Origin: Chitinophagaceae bacterium
Lineage (GTDB): Bacteria > Bacteroidota > Bacteroidia > Chitinophagales > Chitinophagaceae
Direction of reading: 5' to 3'
NCBI GenBank assembly: GCA_025934485.1
Contig: JAICXX010000018.1
Span: 1 to 55,396, forward strand
DNA length: 55,396 nt
Part shown: in pieces, positions 26,366 through 35,002 of the stretch
How the letters are laid out: each line of letters begins with the position of its first letter
Numbering within the stretch: the first letter of the stretch is position 1
The notes under the pieces: generated by a model
What the model saw: only the letters and a program-made list of their open reading frames with translations
Told to the model about the DNA's origin: nothing
The model's database searches: none
Translations under genes and position numbers: made by a program

Positions 26366-26399
26366 TTCTGTCCTTCGGACAAGACGTTTCCAACGTCTT
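26366..26399. repeat. GTCCTTCGGAC-family repeat with second hairpin
   Basis: CTGTCCTTCGGACA is followed by AAGACGTT-tcc-AACGTCTT. It lies inside the predicted leader of the DUF3276 gene. Confidence 0.55.
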
Positions 26400-26412
26400 T
26401 TGGAAGCAGTCA

Positions 26413-26443
26413 CAAATATAGTATTGTTTTCGAATTAGCAAAA
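26413..26443 (-). promoter_or_regulatory. Promoter of the DUF3276 gene
   Basis: On the minus strand TTTTG (26443-26439), an 18-base spacer and TATATTTG (26420-26413) fit the consensus. Transcription would start near 26406, leaving a leader of about 125 bases. Confidence 0.6.
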
Positions 26444-26570
26444 TTTCCACAACATTTGTAGCAACTAATTCCGACACATTTGCCCGCCGGACAGAAGGCG
26501 TCTAAGGTCTGCCCTGTATGCGGCTGTAGTTCTTGTTGTATGGGTGTTTGAAACGACCTGTGGTCCGCCG

Positions 26571-28484
26571 TTAGGCGGGGGAGTTCTCAGCCTGTTGCTG
26601 CTCATAGAGATAGGTGTAATAACCATTGCGGGCCATCAATTCCTGGTGGGTGCCGGTCTCTACGATCTTTCCCTCCTCAAGGACCACGATCCGGTCGAAA
26701 TCGAAAAGCGAAAAAATGCGGTGGGTGATGATAATGGCGGTCTTTTGTTGCAGGTATTGATAGAGATTGCCCAGGATCTCCTTTTCCGTCCGGGCGTCCA
26801 CGGCGCTGAGACAGTCGTCGAAAACGATGATCTCCGGGTCTTTGATCAGGCCCCGGGCGATGGAGATGCGTTGTTTCTGGCCGCCGCTGAGCGTTACCCC
26901 CCGCTCCCCGATCATCGTTTCATATTTCCCGGAAAACCCCTCAATCTCCTTGTCTACGCTGGCATAGCGGGCTGCCAGCCGCACCTTTTCTTCGTCGGGA
27001 CGGTCCAGACCGAATTGGATATTGCCCGACACGGTATCGCTGAACAGGAAGACATCCTGCGGGACATAGCTGATCTGGCGACGGAGATCCTGCAGATCGA
27101 GCCGCCGCAGGTCCGTCCCGTCGAGCAGTATCTTGCCCTTGTCCGGGTCATACATGCGCAGCAGCAGTTGGGCGACGGTCGTCTTGCCGCTCCCGGTCCT
27201 GCCGACGATGACCACCTTCTCCCCCTTCTTTATCTCCAGGTTGAAGTCGATAAGCGCGTGGATACCGGTGTTGGGATAGGTGAAATCCACGCCCTGGAAT
27301 ACGATATTTCCCTGCAGCGGCTGCCGTAGCGCGCCCGGGGCATTGCGGATGGCGCTCTCGGTGTCCAGGAATTCGTTGAGCCGCTTCTGGGATGCCGAAG
27401 CCCGCTGGACCATGCTGGCTACCCAGCCTATGGCGCTCACCGGGAAGGTGAGCATGGTGACATACATCACGAACTCCGCGATGGTCCCGATATCAGTATT
27501 GTGCCGCCCATAGATGACATACATACCGCCGATCATGATGGTGAAAAGGGTGCTGAGGCCGATCATCAGCCCCATCGAGGGGAAATAGATGGATTCGACC
27601 TTCGCCAGGTTGACGGCATTCTTCCTATATTCTTCACTATTATGCTGGAAAAACCTCAGCATGGCATTCTCCTGGACAAAGGACTTGATGACGCGGATAC
27701 CACTATAGGATTCCTGCGCGTTGGTGGTCAGATTGCTCAGCAGCGCCTGGATATGTTCGCTCCGCTGGTGGATAATGGTATTCACATAATAGATGGTGAT
27801 GGCCAGGATCGGCAGCGGCGTCAGGACATACAGGCTCAGCAGGGCATCTTTCCGCACCATGAAAAATAGGCTGAAGGCGATTGTCACCAGCAGGTTGCCG
27901 AGATACATCATGGCCGGGCCGGTATACATGCGCACGCGGCTGACGTCTTCCGCCATCCGGCTCATGAGGTCGCCCGTAGCATGGGTCTTATAGAAATTGG
28001 TGTCGAGCTGCTGATAATGCGCGTAGATCTCCCGTTTCTGATCGTATTCGATGTGCCGGCTCATCACGATGATGGTCTGACGCATGAGGAAGAGAAAGCC
28101 GCCGCTGATCAGCGCGAGGACAAGGAGGGTGATCCCGCAGATGACAACTTTTTGGCTAAAGCTGTATCCCTGGGCGTCCATCTTGCCGATAAAACGCTTC
28201 ACGAGGATATCGTAGTTGGCGGTATCCTTTGTCGACGCTTGGGCGGCCACGGGCTGCGTGCCTTTTGTCGTGGGCTGAGCGCCTTTTGTCGCGGGCTGCG
28301 CTCCCTTTGCCTTTGCCGCGGGTATGCTTTCCTGTAATTGGCTCTCCACCGAATTGACGACATATCCCGTGACCTGTGGTGTCAGGATACGAAAATAATT
28401 CGACAGGATGGTGAACATGATGCCCAGCAAAAATCGCCATCGATATTTCCAGAAATACTTGTTGACGGCCTTTAGGTGCTTCAA
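26571..28484 (-). CDS. ABC transporter, fused permease and ATPase (exporter type)
   Basis: A 637-aa half-transporter of the lipid/peptide/drug exporter class. A six-helix membrane domain (about 10-345) is followed by the ATPase domain. That domain has Walker A GRTGSGKT (near residue 416), Q-loop SYVPQDVFLFSD, signature LSGGQKQR, Walker B IIVFDDCLSAVD and the H-loop IITHR. The Walker B aspartate is followed by Asp-Cys rather than Glu-Pro, so the usual catalytic glutamate appears replaced by Asp. A low-complexity Ala/Thr/Gln insert (about 52-85, repeats of AQPTTKG) lies in the first periplasmic loop. Substrate unknown. Confidence 0.9.
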   Translation of the reverse strand: MKHLKAVNKYFWKYRWRFLLGIMFTILSNYFRILTPQVTGYVVNSVESQLQESIPAAKAKGAQPATKGAQPTTKGTQPVAAQASTKDTANYDILVKRFIGKMDAQGYSFSQKVVICGITLLVLALISGGFLFLMRQTIIVMSRHIEYDQKREIYAHYQQLDTNFYKTHATGDLMSRMAEDVSRVRMYTGPAMMYLGNLLVTIAFSLFFMVRKDALLSLYVLTPLPILAITIYYVNTIIHQRSEHIQALLSNLTTNAQESYSGIRVIKSFVQENAMLRFFQHNSEEYRKNAVNLAKVESIYFPSMGLMIGLSTLFTIMIGGMYVIYGRHNTDIGTIAEFVMYVTMLTFPVSAIGWVASMVQRASASQKRLNEFLDTESAIRNAPGALRQPLQGNIVFQGVDFTYPNTGIHALIDFNLEIKKGEKVVIVGRTGSGKTTVAQLLLRMYDPDKGKILLDGTDLRRLDLQDLRRQISYVPQDVFLFSDTVSGNIQFGLDRPDEEKVRLAARYASVDKEIEGFSGKYETMIGERGVTLSGGQKQRISIARGLIKDPEIIVFDDCLSAVDARTEKEILGNLYQYLQQKTAIIITHRIFSLFDFDRIVVLEEGKIVETGTHQELMARNGYYTYLYEQQQAENSPA

Positions 28485-28528
28485 ACCAAAAATTTACGCA
28501 AAAGTACGAAAATGTGGATGTGCAACCC

Positions 28529-28536
28529 TATTTTTG
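28529..28536 (+). promoter_or_regulatory. -7 element TATTTTTG of tRNA-Ser
   Basis: Matches TAnnTTTG and lies 5 bases before the tRNA. No clear TTG partner is seen upstream. Confidence 0.4.
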
Positions 28537-28540
28537 CGCC

Positions 28541-29181
<641 letters not shown>

Positions 29182-29230
29182 AATAGATGTTATTAATACT
29201 CAATGAACGTGCGATTATTGATAATGTTTA

Positions 29231-29992
29231 TCACATTATTGTAAAACCTCCATCCGGCGCAACTGCCTGTCCAACCATAAACCCTGCAGCCGGGCTGCAT
29301 AGCCACAACACGGTAGAAGCAATCTCCTCTTCCTTGCCCACACGTGCAATTGGAATGGACTTGATAATGGCATCCATATGTTCCGGGGCATCATTAATTG
29401 CTTTTGAAACCATAGGAGTTTCTACGACACCAGGGCATATAGCATTAATGCGAATTCCCCTAGAGGCGTATTCCAGGGCTGAAGATTTAGTGAGGCCCAG
29501 TACGCCATGTTTGGCTGCGGTATAAGCACCAAGGTTAGCTGTGCCTACCAGGCCGCCTTGTGAGGAACAATTGACTATAGCGCCGCTTCCTTGTGTCCGC
29601 ATGTGCCTTAGTTCATACTTAAGACAGTTGAACACACCTCGGAGGTTAACGGCAATGGCTTTGTCGAAATCTTCACCTAATGCATCTGCTGTTTCCGCAA
29701 TCGGGACCTGTATACCAGCGTTGTTATAGGCAACGTCCAATCCGCCTAAAGTCGCAATGGTGTGCGCTATCATAGCCTCTACTTCAGTTTCTTTGCTTAC
29801 GTCACATTTAATACTGATTGCATTATATCCTTGCGCCCTTAATTTTTCTGCTGCGGTGTTTATCGCGGTTTCATTAACGTCCGAAAGAACCACTGCTGCA
29901 CCGGCCTTTGCGAATGCCATAGCAGTTGCCAGCCCTAAACCAGAGCCTGCTCCGGTGACCAGGGCTACTTTATCATTGAATGATATTTCCAT
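29231..29992 (-). CDS. Short-chain dehydrogenase/reductase (SDR family)
   Basis: A classical 253-aa SDR. The cofactor motif is TGAGSGLG (13-20), Asp38 at the end of strand 2 (LSDVN) favours NAD(H), and NNAG is at 90-93. The catalytic Ser is in NCSS (about 143) and the Tyr/Lys are in YTAAK (157-161). The C-terminus PDGGFTIM closes the dimer interface. It is divergent from an araC-type regulator gene, with TAnnTTTG elements on both strands between them, suggesting local control. The substrate cannot be told; the neighbouring broken aldo/keto reductase suggests a carbonyl-stress or sugar-alcohol cluster. Its base composition is AT-richer than that of the core genes. Confidence 0.92.
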   Translation of the reverse strand: MEISFNDKVALVTGAGSGLGLATAMAFAKAGAAVVLSDVNETAINTAAEKLRAQGYNAISIKCDVSKETEVEAMIAHTIATLGGLDVAYNNAGIQVPIAETADALGEDFDKAIAVNLRGVFNCLKYELRHMRTQGSGAIVNCSSQGGLVGTANLGAYTAAKHGVLGLTKSSALEYASRGIRINAICPGVVETPMVSKAINDAPEHMDAIIKSIPIARVGKEEEIASTVLWLCSPAAGFMVGQAVAPDGGFTIM

Positions 29993-30013
29993 GTTCCTTT
30001 TATTTTAGACGTA

Positions 30014-30021
30014 CAAAGCTA
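30014..30021 (-). promoter_or_regulatory. -7 element TAGCTTTG for the SDR gene
   Basis: Minus-strand TAGCTTTG, 21 bases upstream of the SDR ATG. No clear -33 partner. Confidence 0.4.
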
Positions 30022-30119
30022 GATACCCGGTGTTATAACCAGCTTATACGTTTTACAGGAATGTTGACCACTTTTACAGATCGCTGGTAACTAAGTATAG
30101 ATTAGCGTCCGGAAGAGCA

Positions 30120-30127
30120 TAAATTTG
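30120..30127 (+). promoter_or_regulatory. -7 element TAAATTTG for the araC-type gene
   Basis: Plus-strand match to TAnnTTTG, 19 bases before the ATG at 30147. This supports the ATG over the TTG at 30138. Confidence 0.4.
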
Positions 30128-30146
30128 AATTCAATAATTGAAGGAT

Positions 30147-31043
30147 ATGGAAAACAGTATCTATTTTGACAGTGTCGCAACATATAATGTGTTCGGTAAC
30201 CATAAAACTTACCACCCACTGATTAGTGTATTGGATTTGTCCAAGGCAAAGCCAAACAAGATTTGGCATATGCGAATGGGCATTTATGCCATCAGTCTTA
30301 AGGGAACAGCTGTCGGTGACCTGCGTTATGGCAAAGGCTACTATGATTTCCAAGAAGGTACCCTCGTATTTTTTTCTCCTGGTCAGGTGTTACATATCGA
30401 ATCGGACGAGGAATGGCATCAGCCAAGAGGGCTTATGTTGGTATTTCATCCTGATCTGATTCGTGGCACTTCGCTGGCTAAACATTTCAATGATTATAGC
30501 TTTTTCAGCTATCAGGTAAATGAGGGCCTGCATCTTTCGGAAGAGGAAAAGAAAATTGTTAAAGATTGCTTTGCGAAAATTGAAACTGAAACTAAGCGAC
30601 CAGTGGACAAGCATAGCAAAAAAGTTATTGTAGCAAATCTGGAGTTATTGCTGACATACTGTGTCAGATTCTATGATCGTCAATTTATCACCCGTGAGAC
30701 GGTGAATAAAGGAATACTTGAACGCTTTGAGCAATTACTTGACGGTTATTTGGTATCTGACAAACCCCAAAACATCGGGCTGCCTACGGTTAGATATTTC
30801 GCAGATGAACTTAACCTTTCTGCTAATTATTTCGGAGATCTTTTCAAAAAGGAGACTGGTAAAACTCCTCTTGAATACATTCAACTGAAAATAATCGAAA
30901 CTGCAAAGGAAAGATTGTTTGATGATCAAAAAACCATTAGTCAGATATCATATGAGTTGGGCTTTAAATATTCCTCACACTTCACCAGATTTTTTAAAAA
31001 TCAGGTAGGGAGCACCCCAAATGAGTACCGAATGCACAATTGA
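30147..31043 (+). CDS. AraC-family transcriptional regulator
   Basis: About 298 aa. The N-terminal cupin-like ligand-binding domain includes FFSPGQVLHIE (about 75-85). The C-terminal double helix-turn-helix (about 195-296) includes VRYFADELNLSANYFGDLFKKETGKTPLEYI and ISQISYELGFKYSSHFTRFFKNQVGSTPNEYR. It is divergent from the SDR gene and likely its regulator. Composition is AT-rich, consistent with acquired DNA. Intact. Confidence 0.92.
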   Translation: MENSIYFDSVATYNVFGNHKTYHPLISVLDLSKAKPNKIWHMRMGIYAISLKGTAVGDLRYGKGYYDFQEGTLVFFSPGQVLHIESDEEWHQPRGLMLVFHPDLIRGTSLAKHFNDYSFFSYQVNEGLHLSEEEKKIVKDCFAKIETETKRPVDKHSKKVIVANLELLLTYCVRFYDRQFITRETVNKGILERFEQLLDGYLVSDKPQNIGLPTVRYFADELNLSANYFGDLFKKETGKTPLEYIQLKIIETAKERLFDDQKTISQISYELGFKYSSHFTRFFKNQVGSTPNEYRMHN

Positions 31044-31192
31044 CTTTCGAGAAAGCAGCGCATATAATTAAGCGCCGGTGGATGCAGATAAATCGAATGC
31101 TATGAAATTACCTTTTTGTACTAGATCCATTCAGGCAGCAACTTAACCGCCTATAGCAAACAGTCCGTTCCCAGAAGGTACAATTTCAATAG

Positions 31193-31734
31193 GCTCTGAA
31201 AATCAACCGCACCAAGCTTTTTCGACAATTCACCTATAAGGAATTTGGCATTCTTCCATTTAATGAAGCTGATTTCACACAGGCGAATGATGCCGTTTAT
31301 CAGCCTTATATTAAAAAATGCTTTTTTTAGAAAAAAGCAGCCGGATCACCATTGATTTCAAAACTCATAAATTGAAAGCGGACGCATTGCTCTTTATTAA
31401 TATGAACCAATGGTATCAATTGGTTACAGAGGACAATGCCGCCAGCGGCGCGCTTATTTATTATACCCGCAATTTTTATTGTGTTCAAATTCACGACCGG
31501 GAAGTGTCATGCGACGGCATCCTGTATAATAATGTATATGAAATACCCGTAGTTCATTTGTCGAACGAGCAGTCGAAGGAGGTGAAAAGTATTATCAATC
31601 AAATAGTGCAGGAGATAAAGAACGATGATCATCCTGTGGAAGTTCATTCAACAATAATATGGCGGTCTTTTTATTTTATGCCTTCAGGCATTGAAACGTT
31701 CACTCCAAAATTGTTGATTATCAATAAATTTTGA
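31193..31734 (+). pseudogene. Broken AraC-type regulator (N-terminal domain only)
   Basis: An open frame from 31318 (MLFLEKSSRITIDFKTHKL...LLFINMNQWYQL) looks like the cupin-like sensor domain of an AraC-type regulator, but no helix-turn-helix follows. Upstream, another frame (31196-31329) reads LKINRTKLFRQFTYKEFG and stops at a run of A and T residues where the 31318 frame takes over, so a homopolymer frameshift is likely. The open frame ends in FTPKLLIINKF just before repeat copy B. It may still express a short protein; a regulator is unlikely. Confidence 0.55.
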
Positions 31735-31741
31735 ATAAAAA

Positions 31742-31953
31742 GGTTCGAAAACTGTCCCTCTTGCCCCGCAAGAGTTTCTTTGTGGACCCGCAGCTTTAGC
31801 TGCGGGTTTTTTGTTTGGAGCAGACGGGCGAGCTTGCTCGCATCGGTTCTGAAAACAAAAAACGAAGGCGGCCGGAGGCCGCCTGAAGGTCCACAAAGAA
31901 AGTCTTAAGCCCCTCCCCTAAGGGATCAGCGCAGCTAATCCCTCTCTCTCCGC
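31742..31953. mobile_element. Structured repeat copy B
   Basis: The left end GGTTCGAAAACTGTCCC continues CTCTTGCCCCGCAA, resembling a tRNA 3' end. The outer stem 31770-31788 with 31888-31906 has 18 of 19 pairs. Hairpin 1 is CCCGCAGC-TTTA-GCTGCGGG (31787-31806). The middle arm pairs TTTTTTGTTT (31807-31816) with AAACAAAAAA (31853-31862), with inner GCGAGC-TT-GCTCGC. Hairpin 3 is AGGCGGCC-GGA-GGCCGCCT (31866-31884). The tail AAGCCCC...AGGGATCAGCG ends with the 17-base tRNA-Ser 3' end at 31937-31953. Confidence 0.75.
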
Positions 31954-31965
31954 AGGTTCCGAATT

Positions 31966-32007
31966 GGGAAGAATTAGGCAGAATTTGGCCGGATTCTTCC
32001 CTTTTTT
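31966..32007 (+). terminator. Terminator-like hairpin right of copy B
   Basis: GGGAAGAAT (31966-31974) pairs with ATTCTTCCC (31993-32001), followed by six T residues. Its place just after a copied tRNA-Ser end suggests a former tRNA terminator; that is inference. Nothing else is seen up to 32111. Confidence 0.5.
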
Positions 32008-32111
32008 GTTAGATAATGCCGAGCTTCTTTCCCAAATTTGCTTGTTTCTATTCGAAATGTATTGAATACTTCATAGACTGAATGGAACCTTAGCTTACAC
32101 CCACATATCCA

Positions 32112-32507
32112 TTATTCATTTAGTCGATCGATAACCCAACTCAAACTATCCGGAAAAGGCAAACCATATTTGGCAAAATTATCCGGGAAGACAAGTATTT
32201 GGCAATTGGACGGGTCGAGACTGTCGTATATTACCGGAAAAGATCGCTTATAGATCAGAGAACCGAGTCGCTCGTACCGGGCATCCGTACCTTCTCCATC
32301 TCCGACCTTAAAGTCGTAATATGCTACCGTACCCCTGCTTTTCATTACAAGAACCCGGTAAATAGTGCCAACACCAAAAGCCTTCGACCTCACCAAAGCC
32401 CGTTTTTCCTTCGAATTATGATACCAACTAAAAAGTCCATAGATAAGACCTAAGCCTAGAAAAACAGCTAGCTGGATCAACGTTCTTTTTCTTTGTTCGG
32501 ATATCAT
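32112..32507 (-). CDS. Hypothetical membrane-anchored protein
   Basis: 131 aa with one N-terminal transmembrane helix (about 10-28, LIQLAVFLGLGLIYGLF) and a small soluble domain (about 40-131) with several short beta-type strands (GVGTIYRVLVMKSRGTVAYYDF). I do not recognise the family. It follows the AbiEii-type gene by 31 bases on the same strand, so it may belong to that operon. Confidence 0.65.
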   Translation of the reverse strand: MISEQRKRTLIQLAVFLGLGLIYGLFSWYHNSKEKRALVRSKAFGVGTIYRVLVMKSRGTVAYYDFKVGDGEGTDARYERLGSLIYKRSFPVIYDSLDPSNCQILVFPDNFAKYGLPFPDSLSWVIDRLNE

Positions 32508-32538
32508 TTTTTGTCTTGATCGTTTACCGATTCTGTGT

Positions 32539-33267
32539 TCACATCTTTTCGCTGATAAGATGCTGAATTTTTCTCTTCCAACTCAATTTTGCTGTCAACC
32601 ATGTTTTGCCGCCCTCCAGGATATCGAGCCTATCGCTTGAATGAGTGTGCCGACTATCCGATGAGTTAAACACGGTCTCATCCGAAGGCAATAGAATGGA
32701 AATATCATCTAATGGACTCTTGGAATGGTCAAGGTCGAAAAGGCACTTATGTCGATCCTCATTATATCGATCATGCTTTTCTTTCAGACGTTTCAATAAA
32801 AAACCCAAGTGGATATGATCGGTAATTATATCCAGATCATAAAAATCTTTCATGGCAAAGCGGTTCGACGCGGCAATTAGTTTGAATAATCCAATGTCCT
32901 CAACGCTTAGCATTCTCACGTCTTCGATATTTTCGACGGGATCAAGGTATTGCACATTTTGGATCATATCTAACTTAATTTGCTCTTCACCTTTTATTAT
33001 CAAGGCACGTAAAAAGCAATATTGATCTCCCAATTCCGCATTCAACACATTACAAAAAAGTACTGCTCCACCGAATTTTTCCCGGATTGACTTTTCGATG
33101 GCCTCCCAGCCTCGGACTCCGACGATACGATCAGCAAATAAATCAATATCCACCGATTTTCTATGATTATATCGTAGCGCCAAATTAGATCCGCCAGCGA
33201 GAGCAAAATGGTCAATCAGCTCCATCGCTTGTAATTCACGAATGAGCTCTAACAAATCTTTGGTCAT
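32539..33267 (-). CDS. AbiEii/AbiGii-type nucleotidyltransferase (toxin-like)
   Basis: A 242-aa DNA-polymerase-beta-type nucleotidyltransferase of the AbiEii class. The core is LAGGSNLALRYNHRKSVDID, where the Gly-Gly-Ser (25-27) and the metal-binding Asp40 and Asp42 form the active site. A later block (VEDIGLFKLIAASNRFAMKDFYDLDII, about 121-147) with the conserved Lys and Asp is also typical. AbiE systems act as type IV toxin-antitoxin modules and in phage abortive infection. The usual large AbiEi antitoxin is absent; instead a 96-aa protein is encoded 15 bases upstream. Activity is inferred. Confidence 0.85.
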   Translation of the reverse strand: MTKDLLELIRELQAMELIDHFALAGGSNLALRYNHRKSVDIDLFADRIVGVRGWEAIEKSIREKFGGAVLFCNVLNAELGDQYCFLRALIIKGEEQIKLDMIQNVQYLDPVENIEDVRMLSVEDIGLFKLIAASNRFAMKDFYDLDIITDHIHLGFLLKRLKEKHDRYNEDRHKCLFDLDHSKSPLDDISILLPSDETVFNSSDSRHTHSSDRLDILEGGKTWLTAKLSWKRKIQHLISEKM

Positions 33268-33282
33268 AGAACCTTTTAGGAA

Positions 33283-33573
33283 TTATTTCAATGAAAAGCG
33301 GCGGAACGGCGGAACATGGTATCTTTCTGCTACCATCGAACAGACTTCATTACTGATCAGCTCGTTGGTATTCTGAATTTGACTCACAATTTCCTGCGGA
33401 GTATATAAAGTTTCAAGCCGCGCAATATCATCATTAAAGGAACTGCGATCTGTAAAGTATAACGCACGTGGAATAACGATATCTTTATCTCGATCTGCGT
33501 TTAGTCGGGAATAATCCATATCCCAAAATAAATATTTGGGAAAGATAGATGATATAGTCGCATTTACATCCAC
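33283..33573 (-). CDS. Small partner of the AbiEii-type protein (DUF6922-like)
   Basis: 96 aa. The block KYLFWDMDYSRLNADRDKDIVIPRAL resembles the small DUF6922-type proteins encoded next to AbiEii-like nucleotidyltransferases in Bacteroidota. It is first in the two-gene (perhaps three-gene) operon, with 15 bases to the toxin-like gene. An antitoxin role is inferred from position and size only. Confidence 0.7.
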   Translation of the reverse strand: MDVNATISSIFPKYLFWDMDYSRLNADRDKDIVIPRALYFTDRSSFNDDIARLETLYTPQEIVSQIQNTNELISNEVCSMVAERYHVPPFRRFSLK

Positions 33574-33714
33574 GATACAAATTTAAGCTTTATTTTCAAT
33601 AGATTAAATAGGTTTGACAGTAAGCAAGCTCTCTCTAACCCCACAGAGGGCAGATAAGATTAGTCTATAGCTCACAAAAGAATCCATTGATTTTCAATAC
33701 CTCATTCGCAAAAA

Positions 33715-33911
33715 GGGTCACAAACTGTCCCTCTTGCCCCGCAAATGAATTCCTTGCCCTGCATTCGCGGGGCATTTTTTATGCCTGGACGCGAAGCGAA
33801 CTTGTTCGCGAAAGCGGGAGGGGATAAAAAATGGAAGGCCCGATAGGGCCGTCAAGGAATTCATCTGACGCCCCCACCCGGGGATCAGCGAGGGCTTTGC
33901 CGAAGCTAATC
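33715..33911. mobile_element. Structured repeat copy C
   Basis: Left end CTGTCCCTCTTGCCCCGCAA (33725-33744) is identical to copies B and D. The outer stem 33745-33756 with 33853-33864 is a perfect 12 bp. Hairpin 1 is GCCCTGC-ATTC-GCGGGGC (33756-33773). The middle arm pairs TTTTTTAT (33775-33782) with ATAAAAAA (33824-33831), with inner GCGAAC-TT-GTTCGC. Hairpin 3 is GGCCC-GATA-GGGCC (33837-33850). The tail GCCCCCACCC...GGGATCAGCG breaks off after GCTAATCC, so the tRNA-Ser end is lost here. No gene lies in 33574-33714. Confidence 0.72.
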
Positions 33912-33959
33912 CTCCCGAAAAGGCTTTACCTACGAACAGCTACCCTCTCTATAGGCCCC

Positions 33960-33998
33960 AAAAAGAGAGGGCGTCTCAAAAGGAGACGCCCTCTTTCA
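33960..33998 (-). terminator. Terminator of the collagen-like lipoprotein gene
   Basis: A perfect 12-bp stem (33966-33977 with 33983-33994) around AAAAG. On the minus strand it is followed by CTTTTT, so it suits the gene ending at 34041. Confidence 0.7.
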
Positions 33999-34040
33999 GA
34001 AATATAAGCCGATGGCAGGAGTATACACGACCGGCAATTT

Positions 34041-34607
34041 TTAGTCTTTTAATCCGAGATATACTTTTACCGCGGCATAATCTGCCCAGTTTACACTATT
34101 ATTCTTTTTGCCCTCGGAATTGCCGGGCACGATCATATACCGGTATTGTTGGATCTCCTTACCATTGGATAGAAAAGTGCTCATCTGCGCATTGGAATAC
34201 AATTCAATACCCCCCTTGTAATCGGAAACCTGTATGTAAAGCCCGGATGAGCTATAATAAGGCAATGGAAAGATAACCGGATCAGTCGAATCACTGGTAT
34301 TGATATACACTTTTATATCTGCAGTATTCAACATCGTCACAGTGAGTGCTGGCACGTTAATATCGGCATAGAAGCCAATCGTATCGATCTTGCCTTGTGT
34401 AATAACGGTATCTGGCTTGTACGTGAGATCTTGCCAATCCGAATAGACCACAGTTCCCGATGCGGAATCGCCCCTAGCGCCGGCAGGGCCAGCAGGACCG
34501 GCAGGGCCGGCTGGGCCAGTATCGCCTTTTTTTTCGCAGGATACAATAAGCATAACAAAAAAAATCCCGGACAGCAGGACTAGCTGAGATAGATAAAGTC
34601 TCTTCAT
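34041..34607 (-). CDS. Collagen-like lipoprotein
   Basis: 188 aa. A signal peptide with lipobox LIVSC (Cys24) is followed by a short Gly-X-Y run (GDTGPAGPAGPAGPAGARGD, about 28-47). A beta-rich C-terminal domain (about 55-188) contains TVVYSDWQDLTYKPDTV and QYRYMIVPGNS. Such lipoproteins are common in Bacteroidota and are probably displayed on the outer membrane; the function is unknown. It is a single gene with its own terminator and lies between repeat copies C and D. Confidence 0.82.
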   Translation of the reverse strand: MKRLYLSQLVLLSGIFFVMLIVSCEKKGDTGPAGPAGPAGPAGARGDSASGTVVYSDWQDLTYKPDTVITQGKIDTIGFYADINVPALTVTMLNTADIKVYINTSDSTDPVIFPLPYYSSSGLYIQVSDYKGGIELYSNAQMSTFLSNGKEIQQYRYMIVPGNSEGKKNNSVNWADYAAVKVYLGLKD

Positions 34608-34741
34608 AATTAAGTTAGGTTTTCGTGGCGCGAAAATACAGAAAAATCCACCTTAATTACTAACTGGACCCTGTTATATCAGTATTCTATATACGAAAAT
34701 ATTTTACTCCGGGCCTCCGCCGCCTCAATGCTCTGACCCCA

Positions 34742-34985
34742 TTACTTGCCTTCCTCAAGCAATTTCTTCAATTTATTCTTGCCCGATTCATTTTTAGGAT
34801 TCAAAAGGATCGACTTCCCATACATGATAATAGCCTCCTCTTTTTCGCCGGCCGCATCAAGCGCGTAGGCATAATTGTCATATTCGTTGGCGCTCCCCGG
34901 GGAAAAGCAGCGTAGTGAGTTTAAAAGTTTCCAGCGACCAGCTGCCGTAACCGTCGAGTAAGAACTGGTAGAAACTTGTCAATTT
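34742..34985 (-). pseudogene. 3' remnant of a TPR-type gene with frameshift
   Basis: Minus-strand reading gives FYQFLLDGYGSWSLETF and, after a frame change at GGGGAGCGCC (about 34895-34905), ANEYDNYAYALDAAGEKEEA, then IIMYGKSILLNPKNESGKNK and the stop at 34742-34744. The second part is a TPR helix pair of the kind found at the C-terminus of Bacteroidota serine hydrolases and other TPR-tailed enzymes. No start codon remains; the 5' part stops at repeat copy D. Confidence 0.6.
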
Positions 34986-35002
34986 TTTGCTAAATCTTTC
35001 AC

